DNA of 64,000 nucleotides, from positions 46,403 through 110,402 of the forward strand of contig JADLCD010000124.1 in the NCBI GenBank assembly GCA_020847395.1, given 5' to 3'. The notes under the pieces are model-generated. The model worked only from the letters and a program-made list of their open reading frames with translations. It ran no database searches and was not told the origin of the DNA. The stretch is from Chitinophagaceae bacterium (lineage in GTDB: Bacteria > Bacteroidota > Bacteroidia > Chitinophagales > Chitinophagaceae). Shown piece after piece: positions 1 to 9,702 of this stretch (positions within the stretch are counted from its first letter, which is position 1; each line of letters starts with the position of its first letter). The translations under genes were made by a program, and so were the position numbers.

Positions 1-725
1 TTGGCTTTATCAAGATCATCTATTCGCTTTTCGAGTTGTTCTCTGTACTCTTCTGCCTTTTGATCAGAATAACGCCTTGCTTTATTTTCTGCTATATAAG
101 TAATAAAACCAAGTATAAATAATAAAAGCGCCACAATTAAAGAAGCCGTTATAATTCCATTTAATGTTCTGTATTGCCTCTGCAAATCTTTACTGTTTTT
201 GTTTAATATTTCCTCTTCAGCATTTTGCATTGTGGTGATCACATTGCGCAAACTATCCATTATGGTTTTCCCATATTCTTCATTTGCAAGTAAACTGTCA
301 GTTAATACGTGATTATTTTTTTGTAACGCAACAATATTACTATCAATAACAGAAAATTTTTTATCAAGCAAAAACTTGGCTTTTTTCATAAGCTGCTTTT
401 GCTGGGGGTTATTTGTTATATTAGAGTCTAAATTATAAAGTAAGGAATTGGAGGCATTTCGGCTTTGATAATAAGGGTTTAATGTGCTTCTTTGTTTAGT
501 AAGCAAGTATCTTGTTGAGCTAATTTCAGCATCTTTCATTAAAGAAACAAAGTCATTAAACTTTGTTATAACCATATTTGTTTTCTGAACAGATTGCGTT
601 TGTTTATCTGCCTTAATATTATAGAACAATGTAAGTAAGTATGAAAAAAGCAAAATAACAAAGGCAGACCCATACCCTGCTCGTATACGTTTATCTATTC
701 TGAATTTTTTTATAATACGTTTCAT
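1..725 (-). CDS. CHASE3-type membrane sensor protein, C-terminus beyond window
   Basis: The start codon is at 725-723 and the reading frame runs open to the left edge, so only the first 241 residues are seen. The order is a basic N-terminus, a membrane segment at about residues 17-35, an extracytoplasmic all-helical stretch of about 150 residues, a second membrane segment at about 185-207, then a charged coiled coil (EEYREQLEKRIDDLDKA). This two-helix layout with a 150-residue helical sensor matches CHASE3 domains, which sit in front of histidine kinases or other signalling outputs in the inner membrane. The output domain is not in the window, so kinase is only the most likely reading. Confidence 0.7.
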   Translation of the reverse strand, partial: MKRIIKKFRIDKRIRAGYGSAFVILLFSYLLTLFYNIKADKQTQSVQKTNMVITKFNDFVSLMKDAEISSTRYLLTKQRSTLNPYYQSRNASNSLLYNLDSNITNNPQQKQLMKKAKFLLDKKFSVIDSNIVALQKNNHVLTDSLLANEEYGKTIMDSLRNVITTMQNAEEEILNKNSKDLQRQYRTLNGIITASLIVALLLFILGFITYIAENKARRYSDQKAEEYREQLEKRIDDLDKA

Positions 726-808
726 AATACCAGGCTTATCTCCTTAACTCATTTTGCTATATGCAAAATAATAAATAATTAATCGTTAAATCCCCCCGAA
801 CAATATAA

Positions 809-914
809 GGTGCATTCAAAATTGTCGCTGGCTGCTGTTTCACCAGGGCGGCCCGCCGTGGGCGGTGTCTTCACCGCCTACGAAGCCAGGCAAAGCGACA
901 ATTTTAAATGTACC
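809..914. repeat. Inverted repeat element with internal hairpin
   Basis: Left arm 809-829 (GGTGCATTCAAAATTGTCGC) and right arm 894-914 (GCGACAATTTTAAATGTACC) are near-perfect reverse complements. Between them lies a second hairpin, 858-867 with 872-881, whose core is GGCGGTG, loop TCTT, CACCGCC. A related arm occurs at 11531-11554, and a related hairpin plus arm at 35708-35752. It is intergenic and has no coding potential that I can see. Confidence 0.7.
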
Positions 915-1041
915 CACAATATATTATAACCCGTGAATAACCAAACATGGCACTGCAATTGTTTGCAGGTAATATGCAGTTACATTGTTAATTAAAAGGA
1001 AACCTGATTTTATTTCTGTAACTTTAAACAAAGCCTCTACT

Positions 1042-1503
1042 ATGATCAAGCCAACAGCCTTCCGGCTTCCGCAATACCTTGTTGATAAGGTTTCATTTTT
1101 AATGAACATTCTTAAATGCGAAAAGCAGAAATATGAAATTGCTTCTATATCGATTCAGGACAAACAGTTAAGAGATAGTATAAGTTGGCTTGCCCAGGAG
1201 AGCAATCAATACATTTGTGAACTAACCTCACAATTAAAATCTATAGGCGCTATAGTTGCTATTGATTCTGAAGAAGACAATCAATCAGCTGTGCCTGCTC
1301 CCCCCGTTTTTACAGAAGCACAACTTTCATCAAATGTTATCCAGTTCTGTAAAGACAGTGAAAAAATGCTCATCAGTGCTTACAGGGTTGTTTTAAACGA
1401 GCCTTATCTTGTTGAAGGATTAAGAACGCTTATAAGGCAACAATTAAATGGTATTATGTATGCTTTTCTGCAACTAAAACTTTTGTATAACTTAAAAAAA
1501 TAG
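1042..1503 (+). CDS. DUF2383-like ferritin-fold helical protein
   Basis: This encodes 153 residues from the ATG at 1042; an upstream TTG in frame at 985 would add 19 residues and looks less likely. The sequence is almost wholly helical and has no signal peptide. The part around RDSISWLAQESNQYICEL, followed by a second pair of helices, resembles the DUF2383/PA2169 family, a four-helix ferritin-like bundle of unknown role often linked to stress. I do not see a complete set of di-iron ligands. The gene stands alone, with long non-coding gaps on both sides. The family assignment rests on fold pattern and length and is moderate. Confidence 0.6.
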   Translation: MIKPTAFRLPQYLVDKVSFLMNILKCEKQKYEIASISIQDKQLRDSISWLAQESNQYICELTSQLKSIGAIVAIDSEEDNQSAVPAPPVFTEAQLSSNVIQFCKDSEKMLISAYRVVLNEPYLVEGLRTLIRQQLNGIMYAFLQLKLLYNLKK

Positions 1504-1968
1504 AAGTAATATTACAAGTATAAGGTGCGGATTATAGTATTGCCCGGTTTAATTTTATTCAGGTAAAATTAAAGATTATTGATTTGAAACCTTTTTAAAA
1601 AAATATAAGATTTAAAAAAATCTTCTGTAAAAACAGATGACCTTAACAATTGCTTGCCATATGAAAATTCTTACATCTCTTTTTTGGAAATGATACTTTA
1701 ATGTAATCGTTTTTTATGCCCCTTTTTTCCTCACTCCTGCTACCTTTATCAAAAAGATAAATAAAATCTCTACATTCCTTTGCGACAGTGTATTTCAGTA
1801 AACACACTTATGATGTTCAACAATTTAAGTGTGAAGCAATATTTCTGTTTTCGCTATAATTATGTTTACTTTTGAGCGATGAGTAACCGGAGAAAAATTA
1901 TCCGTAAATTTTAAAAGGTAAAACAGCGATTTATCAAAAATTGAAATTCGAATAACAAAAAAATAATT
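1504..1968. other. Intergenic stretch, 465 bp
   Basis: AT-rich, with no plausible gene on either strand. The only element I can support is the promoter near its right end, listed separately. Confidence 0.6.
1844..1874 (+). promoter_or_regulatory. Bacteroidota-type promoter for the alcohol dehydrogenase
   Basis: TCTG at 1844-1847, 19 bases, then TACTTTTG at 1867-1874. This fits the Bacteroidota consensus TTTG-N19-TAnnTTTG with one mismatch in the upstream box. It predicts a leader of roughly 88 bases before the ATG at 1969. Confidence 0.5.
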
Positions 1969-3012
1969 ATGATTCAGGCAAAAGGCTATGCAGCTCAAAC
2001 GCCGGAAAGCAACCTGGCTCCATGGAATTTTCAAAGGCGCGATGTTGGCCCCAACGATATTCAGTTTAACATTTTATACTGCGGTGTGTGCCACAGTGAT
2101 TTGCACCAGATACGCAACGATTGGTTTAAAGGAATTTTTCCTATGGTACCCGGGCATGAAATAGTGGGCAGGGTTGTAAAAGTAGGAAATAATGTAAAAA
2201 AATTTAAAGCTGGAGACCTGGCAGCAGTAGGATGCCAGGTAGATAGTTGCCGTGAATGCGAGAATTGTAAAGAGGGATTAGAAAACTATTGCCTGAATGG
2301 AAATTCACAAACTTATAACGGGCTGGAACAGGATAAAAAGACACCCACGTATGGAGGCTATTCCAATACAATTGTGGTAAATGAGCATTTTGTTTTGCAC
2401 GTTAGTGAAAAATTAAACCTCCCTGCTGTGGCACCCCTGTTATGTGCGGGTATTACCACATGGTCGCCGCTGCGCCACTGGAAGGTAGGCAGGAAACATA
2501 AACTGGCTGTGCTCGGTTTAGGCGGGTTAGGGCACATGGGAGTAAAGTTTGGGAAAGCCTTTGGGGCAGAAGTAACAGTATTAAGCACATCTGCAAAAAA
2601 AGAAACTGATGCAATGAAATTAGGCGCCCACCATTTTGTAGTAACAACTGATAAGGAACAGGTAAAAAAAGTAAAAAGCTCATTTGATTTTATATTGGAT
2701 ACGGTAAGCGCAGAACACGACCTTGCATTTTATCTTAATATGCTAAAAACAAATGGAGTGCATATATGCGTAGGCGCACCTTCTCAACCTTACACATTAT
2801 CTCCTTTTCCACTTATAGTTGGGCGTAAAAGTGTGGTTGGCTCAGGTAATGGCGGAATACCTGAAACACAGGAAATGCTCGACTTTTGTGCAGAACATAA
2901 TATTGTATCGGATATTGAAATGATAGAAATGAAAGACATTCATATGGCTTATGAAAGAATGCTTAAAGGTGATGTTCGTTACAGGTTTGTAATTGATATG
3001 GCATCACTTTAA
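1969..3012 (+). CDS. Zinc-dependent NAD(P) alcohol dehydrogenase, CAD/YahK type
   Basis: A medium-chain dehydrogenase of 347 residues, the usual length, expected to reduce aldehydes reversibly with NADPH in the cytoplasm. Catalytic zinc ligands are visible: C41 (CGVCHSD) and H63-E64 (PGHE), with a third cysteine in LLCAG near 158. The structural zinc set is C94, C97, C100 and C108. The Rossmann glycine motif GLGGLGHMG lies near residues 183-191. These features place it in the cinnamyl-alcohol/YahK group; the physiological substrate cannot be read from sequence. It is monocistronic, with its own promoter upstream and a strong terminator downstream. Confidence 0.92.
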   Translation: MIQAKGYAAQTPESNLAPWNFQRRDVGPNDIQFNILYCGVCHSDLHQIRNDWFKGIFPMVPGHEIVGRVVKVGNNVKKFKAGDLAAVGCQVDSCRECENCKEGLENYCLNGNSQTYNGLEQDKKTPTYGGYSNTIVVNEHFVLHVSEKLNLPAVAPLLCAGITTWSPLRHWKVGRKHKLAVLGLGGLGHMGVKFGKAFGAEVTVLSTSAKKETDAMKLGAHHFVVTTDKEQVKKVKSSFDFILDTVSAEHDLAFYLNMLKTNGVHICVGAPSQPYTLSPFPLIVGRKSVVGSGNGGIPETQEMLDFCAEHNIVSDIEMIEMKDIHMAYERMLKGDVRYRFVIDMASL

Positions 3013-3124
3013 TTTAATACGGAAAAATATATTATACTTCTGCTATAAACATTCATACCCCAACCGGCAGGATTATATTAATTATTTTGGAAAGTAAAGC
3101 GCAGAGTGCACTTCAACATAAACT

Positions 3125-3162
3125 AAAATCCCTGTATAATGATAGTATTATGCAGGGATTTT
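3125..3162. terminator. Bidirectional intrinsic terminator
   Basis: A 16-base-pair stem (AAAATCCCTGTATAAT with ATTATGCAGGGATTTT, one G-T pair) around a six-base loop, flanked by A and T runs. It lies between the convergent alcohol dehydrogenase and bactofilin genes. Confidence 0.8.
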
Positions 3163-3206
3163 CCTGGTAGAAAACAATTTTTTTTAGTGTTGGTTTAAAA
3201 AAACGG

Positions 3207-3629
3207 CTACTTGGCTTTAGCAATGGGCTGTTGATCTTCTTTCATTTCCACAACCTCTGCAACAGTACCTTCTCCAACATGACACTGTCCTTTAAATGTA
3301 ACTGTAGGTTCTACCTGTAATTTGCCGGCACTGATATTACCTTTAATTGTAGCCTTACCCCTTAGGTTCAATAAATCTTTAATAACAATTTTACCGGTTA
3401 CTTTACCAAGTATATCAGCCTGTTGCCCTTCCACATCTCCTTCTATCAGGCCTTCGGCGCCAATAAGTACTTTTGCAGAGCCGGTAATATTGCCTTTAAG
3501 CGTACCATCAATACGTATATCGCCACTGCTTATAATATCACCTTTAATAATTGTACCCGCACCAATCAGGCTTGTACTTGAGGAAGATGGGTTAATTTCA
3601 ATTTCAGATCTGGATTTTGATGAAAACAT
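3207..3629 (-). CDS. Bactofilin, polymer-forming cytoskeletal protein
   Basis: The protein has 140 residues. Its centre, about residues 22-115, is a ladder of short beta turns with regularly spaced glycine and hydrophobic residues (GTIIKGDIISSGDIRIDGTL and following), the right-handed beta-helix of bactofilins (DUF583). The N-terminal tail is Ser-rich and the C-terminal tail is charged, both typical. Bactofilins polymerise without nucleotide at the inner face of the membrane and often direct local cell-wall work. The gene follows the 133-residue membrane protein by 20 bases, so they are probably co-transcribed and may form one complex. Confidence 0.9.
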   Translation of the reverse strand: MFSSKSRSEIEINPSSSSTSLIGAGTIIKGDIISSGDIRIDGTLKGNITGSAKVLIGAEGLIEGDVEGQQADILGKVTGKIVIKDLLNLRGKATIKGNISAGKLQVEPTVTFKGQCHVGEGTVAEVVEMKEDQQPIAKAK

Positions 3630-3649
3630 AGTTATTGGTTTTTAGTGAA

Positions 3650-4051
3650 TTAATCTTCGGTTTTATCTTCCTTAGGGATGGTTAGTTGGGTTGTATCTGT
3701 AATAATCGCTGTAGCATTTCCTTTTAATACATTTTGAATATTTTCAAAGTATTTGTCTCTGTATTTCATTTCCTGCTGTAGCGAATCAACCTGCATTTTC
3801 AGAGTTATCAATTCCCTACGCTCCGATCCGTTTCCATATCCCGGCACATAATACCTTAGGGGTGTAAATACCAGAAGTGCAACTGTTAAACCTACCAACA
3901 ATACAAAAACTGTGCACAAAGTAATATATACGCTCAACCTCGAAAGCCTGAGGGTAACAACCTCCTCATAGGTGTCATCATTCATAATCACCATCCTGTA
4001 CCTGTTCCTTAGTCTTTGAAGTGTTGCGTCTGCGTCGAATATTTTTGCCAT
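3650..4051 (-). CDS. Single-pass membrane protein upstream of bactofilin
   Basis: 133 residues: a cytoplasmic N-terminus of about 40, one membrane helix at about 41-65 (VYITLCTVFVLLVGLTVALL), then a periplasmic part with a short coiled coil (about 80-105). Bactofilin partners in many bacteria are membrane-bound M23 endopeptidases with just this topology, but the catalytic domain is absent here and the protein ends acidic after the coiled coil. I infer a membrane anchor or partner for the bactofilin; the function is not established. Confidence 0.7.
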   Translation of the reverse strand: MAKIFDADATLQRLRNRYRMVIMNDDTYEEVVTLRLSRLSVYITLCTVFVLLVGLTVALLVFTPLRYYVPGYGNGSERRELITLKMQVDSLQQEMKYRDKYFENIQNVLKGNATAIITDTTQLTIPKEDKTED

Positions 4052-4174
4052 TATCCGTTATTTCTGTTAAAAATAACCACTTTGACCAAGTTGTAAGAAC
4101 TTATGCTTGAAAAAATGTATAATTGAAATATTTTCGCTGAAAATTAGTTTATTATACTTCCGAACTACAACTTC

Positions 4175-7100
4175 ATGTCCTATCGTAAAGAAGCTTTAAC
4201 GACATTGTTTCTTATTTTATTTTGTTGTGGTTTTATTTCATCTGCAATAGCACAAAAAGATGCTACGCTGGATGTAAAGAAACCAGACAAGTATGACAAA
4301 CGTATATTAGGTTCAGACAAGACTTTTACTACAAAATATACTATTCCCCGAAGGCTGCTCCAAAGCATGGGTACGCATTACAATTTCTTTTTTAATGGTA
4401 ATATTAAATTAAACGACGTTATTACCAATGCCAAACAATCTTTCAGGGATGATTATACTGCATTGCTGCCGTTTTACAACTACACCATTGAGGCTACAGC
4501 CGCCCAAAAAATAGAACTGGACTCTGTATTGCAGAAATGTAATGCAGCCATTATGCTGCACGATCTGCGGAATGAATGGATTGATGATATGTATTTCCTG
4601 ATGGGTAAAGCATATTTTTTTAAAGATCAGATGGATTCTGCCGGCATTGCCTTTCAATATCTCAATTATTATTTTCAGCCCAAAAAACCAGAAGAACTGG
4701 GTTTTAAAAAATATGTAGGCAGTAACCTGAATGATGAGGGTAATGTATATAACATTTCCACTAAAGAAAAAAACAGCATTGTTCAGAAAATATTTAGTGA
4801 ACCTCCGCGACGTAATGACGCGCTGCTATGGCTTGTACGAACTTATATAGAGGATAGCGCTTATGGCAAAGCTTCCGGCTTAATCCAAACATTAAAAAGA
4901 GATGAACTTTTACCTGAACGTTTAAAGCCCTCTCTGCATGAGGTTCAGGCTTATTGGTTCTATAAGCACAATATGTGGGATAGTGCTGCAAATCATCTTG
5001 TACAGGCATTGGAAAACGCGGCTAACATGGCTGAAAAAGCAAGATGGGAATACCTGATTGGCCAGTTATATGCATTAAGCAAAAATAAAACGGAAGCAAA
5101 TAAATATTTCGATCTTACTATAAAACACGCTATTGATCCGGTAATGGCGGTGTATGCAAGACTCAATCAAATAAAGCTGGCTCATGGAAATGATGATAAA
5201 ACAGTTATAGAAAATAATATACAGGAATTGCTGAAAATGGCTAAACGCGACAGGTATTACAGTTACCGTAGTATAATTTATTACATGGCAGCGCAAATGG
5301 AAATGGAGCGCGACAATTTTGACGGAGCAAAAAACTGGTTGCTTAAAAGTGTATCATATAACCCTGAAGATCTTACTCAAAAAAATCGATCTTATTTATA
5401 TCTTGGAGAACTTGCATTTAAGTACCGCCAATATGAACTTGCAGCAAAAGCTTACGACAGCCTTGATGCAGGCAGCCCGATTATTAAAAACCCTGAAGAA
5501 ATAGGGCAAAGAAAGGCAGTTTTGTCTGAAGTAATTGCTAAACTTAAAACTATTCATACACAGGATAGCCTTCAAAAAATAGCTGCAATGCCGGAACTGG
5601 AAAGAGAAAAATTTTTGAAAGCTACAGCAAAACGTTTACGCAAAGAAAGAGGATTAAAGGAAACAGACTCTACAAGTTTCAACTCAAATAACCCATATGC
5701 CAACAAGGGGCCTGTTGATATTTTTGCCAATAACGGAAAAGGAGATTGGTACTTTTATAACAATGCTTTAAAATCAACAGGATTTTCAACCTTCAGAAGC
5801 ACCTGGGGTACCAGGCCAAATGTTGATAACTGGCGGCGCATTACAGATGTATCGCTGCAGGTAAAATCGCCCAATATTAATCCTGGTGTTAATGGTTCTT
5901 CCACTGATCAAAAAGAAGAAAAAATTGCCGACATCAGTTATGAAGGGTTATTAAAAACACTTCCTTTAACGCCGGAAGCTCTAACAGCATCAAACGATTC
6001 TATCGACGCGGCGCTATTCTTTCTGGGTAAGATTTTTAAAGATAAGTTTGAAGACTATGGAGAAGCCGTAAAGAAATATGAGGAATTGCTTAACCGTTTT
6101 CCTAATACACCTAACCAGGAAGAAGCTATTTTTGATTTGAATTACTGTTACACCAAATTAAACCTTCCCGTAAAAGCAAAGCAATACAGGGAAATACTGG
6201 CACAAAATTTTAAGCAAAGCAAATACCTCCGTTTTATTGACGATCCTAAAGCTGCCAGGGAAAGTCTTAATAAAATGCAAACAGACGCCACTAAAAATTA
6301 TGAACGTATATATAACATGTTCCTGGAAGGAAATTTTGAGCAGGCTGTAATTGAAAAAATTAAAGCAGACAGCCTGTTTGGCAATGTATACTGGACGCAA
6401 CAGTTATTGTATATAGAATCGATTTATTACATTAAACAGCGGGATGACAGTTCTGCCATAAATGCTTTAAGAAATCTTATAAAAATTAATGCGGAATCGG
6501 GTATGGCTAAAAAAGCCGAAAATATTATAGATGTTTTAAGAAGACGTGCTGCTATCGAAAAATATCTTACAAATTTGAATATTGAAAGAGCAGGTGAAGA
6601 CTCCACCATTATACCAGAGGATAAGAAGACGGAACAAAAAATTATTGAAAAGCAACCAGATTCTGAATTAAAAGCTCCTGGCAAAGAACAGGTAGCCCAA
6701 CGAAAACCTGAACCCCAAACTACTGATATTACAGCACCAAAAGGAACTGCTGCAAGACCTGCAATTGATTCATCTGCACTTAAAAAGCCTGTTATAAAAC
6801 AATCCGGCTTCACTTATAATCCTTCTGAGCCGCATTATGTTGTGATTGTGTTAAACAAAGTAGATGTAGTATATATAAATGAAGTAAAAAACGCATTCAA
6901 CAGGTATAACCGGGAGTCGTACAGGGCACAACCTATAGAAATGACTATAGAGACATTAGATGAAAGCAATAAATTTATTTTGATGTCGGATTTTGCCGAT
7001 GCAGCCGCGGCACTGGAATATGTAGAAAAAACAAAAAAAATAGCAGGTGCGCAAATTGTACCCTGGCTGGCTGCAGATAAGTATTCTTTAACTATAATTT

Positions 7101-7186
7101 CACCATCGAACCTTGAGGTTTTAAAAACAACCAAAAATCTTGACCAGTATAAAAATTTTGTGCAATCAAGCTATCCCGGGCAATAG
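4175..7186 (+). CDS. PorW/SprE-like TPR lipoprotein
   Basis: A 1003-residue exported protein. Residues 1-26 form a signal sequence ending in SSAIAQ. A possible lipidated cysteine lies within it (FCCG), although the box is poor. The body is made of TPR-like helical pairs up to about residue 800, followed by a low-complexity Pro/Lys/Glu linker (about 805-870) and a C-terminal alpha/beta domain. The size and the start of the mature part (IPRRLLQSMGTHYNFFFNG) resemble PorW/SprE, the periplasmic partner of the type IX secretion motor. Other T9SS genes are not adjacent, so the assignment is by resemblance. Confidence 0.75.
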   Translation: MSYRKEALTTLFLILFCCGFISSAIAQKDATLDVKKPDKYDKRILGSDKTFTTKYTIPRRLLQSMGTHYNFFFNGNIKLNDVITNAKQSFRDDYTALLPFYNYTIEATAAQKIELDSVLQKCNAAIMLHDLRNEWIDDMYFLMGKAYFFKDQMDSAGIAFQYLNYYFQPKKPEELGFKKYVGSNLNDEGNVYNISTKEKNSIVQKIFSEPPRRNDALLWLVRTYIEDSAYGKASGLIQTLKRDELLPERLKPSLHEVQAYWFYKHNMWDSAANHLVQALENAANMAEKARWEYLIGQLYALSKNKTEANKYFDLTIKHAIDPVMAVYARLNQIKLAHGNDDKTVIENNIQELLKMAKRDRYYSYRSIIYYMAAQMEMERDNFDGAKNWLLKSVSYNPEDLTQKNRSYLYLGELAFKYRQYELAAKAYDSLDAGSPIIKNPEEIGQRKAVLSEVIAKLKTIHTQDSLQKIAAMPELEREKFLKATAKRLRKERGLKETDSTSFNSNNPYANKGPVDIFANNGKGDWYFYNNALKSTGFSTFRSTWGTRPNVDNWRRITDVSLQVKSPNINPGVNGSSTDQKEEKIADISYEGLLKTLPLTPEALTASNDSIDAALFFLGKIFKDKFEDYGEAVKKYEELLNRFPNTPNQEEAIFDLNYCYTKLNLPVKAKQYREILAQNFKQSKYLRFIDDPKAARESLNKMQTDATKNYERIYNMFLEGNFEQAVIEKIKADSLFGNVYWTQQLLYIESIYYIKQRDDSSAINALRNLIKINAESGMAKKAENIIDVLRRRAAIEKYLTNLNIERAGEDSTIIPEDKKTEQKIIEKQPDSELKAPGKEQVAQRKPEPQTTDITAPKGTAARPAIDSSALKKPVIKQSGFTYNPSEPHYVVIVLNKVDVVYINEVKNAFNRYNRESYRAQPIEMTIETLDESNKFILMSDFADAAAALEYVEKTKKIAGAQIVPWLAADKYSLTIISPSNLEVLKTTKNLDQYKNFVQSSYPGQ

Positions 7187-7247
7187 TACAGCATTCGCAG
7201 TATTTCATATGGATTAGTGGCATTAATTTTTAAATATGTGCATGAAA

Positions 7248-7278
7248 TTTGCAAAAGCATATACAGTTAATATTTTTG
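7248..7278 (+). promoter_or_regulatory. Bacteroidota-type promoter for PBP1A
   Basis: TTTG at 7248-7251, 19 bases, then TATTTTTG at 7271-7278: an exact match to TTTG-N19-TAnnTTTG. The predicted leader to the ATG at 7295 is short, about 10 bases. Confidence 0.6.
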
Positions 7279-7294
7279 AATAATAATTTCACCT

Positions 7295-9682
7295 ATGGCT
7301 AAAGCAAAAAAATATTTGTGGAGAATTTTCTTTATTGGTTTAGGATGCATTATTCTATTTATACTACTCATCATTTGGGGCGTTTTCGGTAAACTTCCGT
7401 CACTTTCTGAGTTAGAAAACCCGTCTATATTATCAGCTTCGGAAGTACTTGCCGTAGATGGAAGGCTGATGGGAAAATATTATATCACCGATAGAACAAA
7501 TGTACCATACAAAGATATTTCACCCAATGTATTAAATGCGCTTGTTGCCACTGAAGATGAGCGTTTTTACGAGCATTCAGGTATTGATGGAAGAAGCCTT
7601 GCCCGTGCTGTATTTTATTTTGGTAGTGAGGGGGGAGCGAGTACCATTACACAACAGTTGGCTAAAAATATGCTTGGCCAGGGCAGTAAAAATAAGCTAT
7701 CGAGGATGATTGAGAAGTTCAAAGAAATGATCGTTGCTATAAAACTCGAAAAAAACTTCACCAAAGAAGAAATTATAGCTTTATACCTGAATACGGTTGA
7801 ATACAGCGATCACGTATATGGCATAAGAAATGCATCAAGAACATTTTTTCAAAAAGAACCCGACAGGCTCACCGTAGCTGAATCAGCGGTTTTAATTGGT
7901 ATGCTTAAAGCTACAGGCACTTATAATCCAAGAACAAACCCCAAACAATCATTAGACAGGAGAAACACGGTAATAGACCAGATGGTAAGGAATAATTACA
8001 TATCTGAGGCTGAAGCTGCCAAAATTAAACCTACGATCATTAACCTCAAGTACGAAAAGATGACGCAGAACACCAACCTGGCTCCTTATTTTATTGATGT
8101 TTTGCGCAATGATTTAAGAAAATGGTGTAAAGAACATAAAAATCCAAAAACCGGCGAGCCATATGACATTTATAAAGATGGATTAAAAATTTATACAACC
8201 ATTGATCCCCGTATGCAATTATACGCGGAAATGGCTGTAGCGCGGCATATGCCCAATCTTCAAAAAGTTTTTGACAGTCAGAAAAACATTAAAGATGGGA
8301 ATGTTTGGAAAACAAAGGAAGGAAAGACTGTTCTTGAAAATGCTATGAAATCGAGTGATCGCTGGCAGAAAATGGAAGACGACGACATTAAAGAAGCTGA
8401 TATCCGCAAAGCTTTCAATGAAAAAATTCAAATGAAAGTATTTGCATGGAACAGCAAGCGGGAAAAAGATACAATGATGTCTCCGCTTGATTCTATAAAA
8501 TATTGCAAACAAATGCTACAGGCTTCTTTTGTGGTAACGGATCCGCTTACAGGTGAAGTAAGAGCATGGGTTGGAGGCATTGATTTTAAAACTTACAAAT
8601 ACGATCATGCCAACTATTCAACAAAAAGACAGGTAGGTTCTACATTTAAGCCAATATTGTATACTCTTGCCATCATGAATGGTTATACGCCTGACACGCC
8701 AATTCCGCTTGACCCCGTAAATCTTGGCGGGAAAGTGATAGTAGATAAAAAATATTCAGGAACCCGTCCATTAAGCTATTGCCTTGCAGCTTCAATTAAT
8801 ACTGCTGCGGCAAAACTGATGAACGAAATAGGTGTGAACAGAACGGTTGAATTTGCACACCAGGCCGGGATACAAAGTAAAATTCCTCCCTACCCTTCTA
8901 TAGCCCTTGGCGCGGCAGATCTTTCCCTGCTTGAAATGGTGGGCGCATACAGCATGTATCCTGCCGGGGGAATGCATACAGATCCCATCTATATTTCAAG
9001 AATCGAAGATCGTAACGGTAATGTACTGGAAGCTTTCAATACTACGCATAAGGAAGTAATCAGCGAAGCTGACGCGTATATTATGACTAAGATGATGCAG
9101 GGAGTAGTAGATTTTGGTACAGGTAAATCAATGCGGAGTGCATATAATATAACAAGCGAGGTAGCAGGAAAAACAGGTACCACCAACAATAATGCTGATG
9201 GCTGGTTTATGGGATTTACGCCACAGTTATTAGGTGGTGTATGGGTTGGAGCTGATGATCCGATATTACGCATTTCAAATAATTATGTAGGGCAGGGTGC
9301 CCAGATGGCTATGCCGATATGGGCCTATTTTTTCCAGGAAGTATATAAGGATAAAACGCTTGGTATTGATCCTAAACAAAGATTTGTTGTACCTGCAAGC
9401 ATCAAGAGCGAAATGATACAGGATTGGAGTGAACCTGCCTCGGATACTCCATTTGTTGAAGGAGAGAATGTAGGACAAAGTGAATCTAACCAATACATTG
9501 ATGTACCGGTGAGCGATGGAAGGGAGAAAATTCCTACTGAATCTAAACTTACTTCTGAAGAAGAAAAAATAAAAGTTGAAGCCCAGGGAAATAAAAAGGA
9601 AGAAAGAAAAATTGATTCTGCAACCAGTGAAAAGAAAAAAGGATTTTTTAAACGGCTATTTGGAAAAAAAGATAAAAATTAG
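7295..9682 (+). CDS. Penicillin-binding protein 1A, bifunctional glycosyltransferase/transpeptidase
   Basis: This 795-residue class A PBP builds glycan strands and cross-links peptidoglycan on the outer face of the inner membrane. A membrane anchor spans about 10-31. The GT51 domain follows, with catalytic E87 in ATEDERFYEHSG and the second motif GGASTITQQLAKN. The transpeptidase domain has S449-xx-K452 (GSTFKP), the SxN motif in AASINTA, and KTGT near residue 627. The C-terminal 100 residues are a charged disordered tail ending in lysines. The YdcF-like lipoprotein gene follows after 20 bases and is probably co-transcribed. Confidence 0.95.
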   Translation: MAKAKKYLWRIFFIGLGCIILFILLIIWGVFGKLPSLSELENPSILSASEVLAVDGRLMGKYYITDRTNVPYKDISPNVLNALVATEDERFYEHSGIDGRSLARAVFYFGSEGGASTITQQLAKNMLGQGSKNKLSRMIEKFKEMIVAIKLEKNFTKEEIIALYLNTVEYSDHVYGIRNASRTFFQKEPDRLTVAESAVLIGMLKATGTYNPRTNPKQSLDRRNTVIDQMVRNNYISEAEAAKIKPTIINLKYEKMTQNTNLAPYFIDVLRNDLRKWCKEHKNPKTGEPYDIYKDGLKIYTTIDPRMQLYAEMAVARHMPNLQKVFDSQKNIKDGNVWKTKEGKTVLENAMKSSDRWQKMEDDDIKEADIRKAFNEKIQMKVFAWNSKREKDTMMSPLDSIKYCKQMLQASFVVTDPLTGEVRAWVGGIDFKTYKYDHANYSTKRQVGSTFKPILYTLAIMNGYTPDTPIPLDPVNLGGKVIVDKKYSGTRPLSYCLAASINTAAAKLMNEIGVNRTVEFAHQAGIQSKIPPYPSIALGAADLSLLEMVGAYSMYPAGGMHTDPIYISRIEDRNGNVLEAFNTTHKEVISEADAYIMTKMMQGVVDFGTGKSMRSAYNITSEVAGKTGTTNNNADGWFMGFTPQLLGGVWVGADDPILRISNNYVGQGAQMAMPIWAYFFQEVYKDKTLGIDPKQRFVVPASIKSEMIQDWSEPASDTPFVEGENVGQSESNQYIDVPVSDGREKIPTESKLTSEEEKIKVEAQGNKKEERKIDSATSEKKKGFFKRLFGKKDKN

Positions 9683-9702
9683 CAGCTATACCTGCAAAAC
9701 AA

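Noticed and set aside
831..850. TGTTTCAC half of a parS site
   Set aside because: Only one half is present (TGTTTCACCAGG); there is no palindromic partner.
985..1041. TTG start extending the ferritin-like protein by 19 residues
   Set aside because: The ATG at 1042 fits the family start better; TTG starts are rarer.
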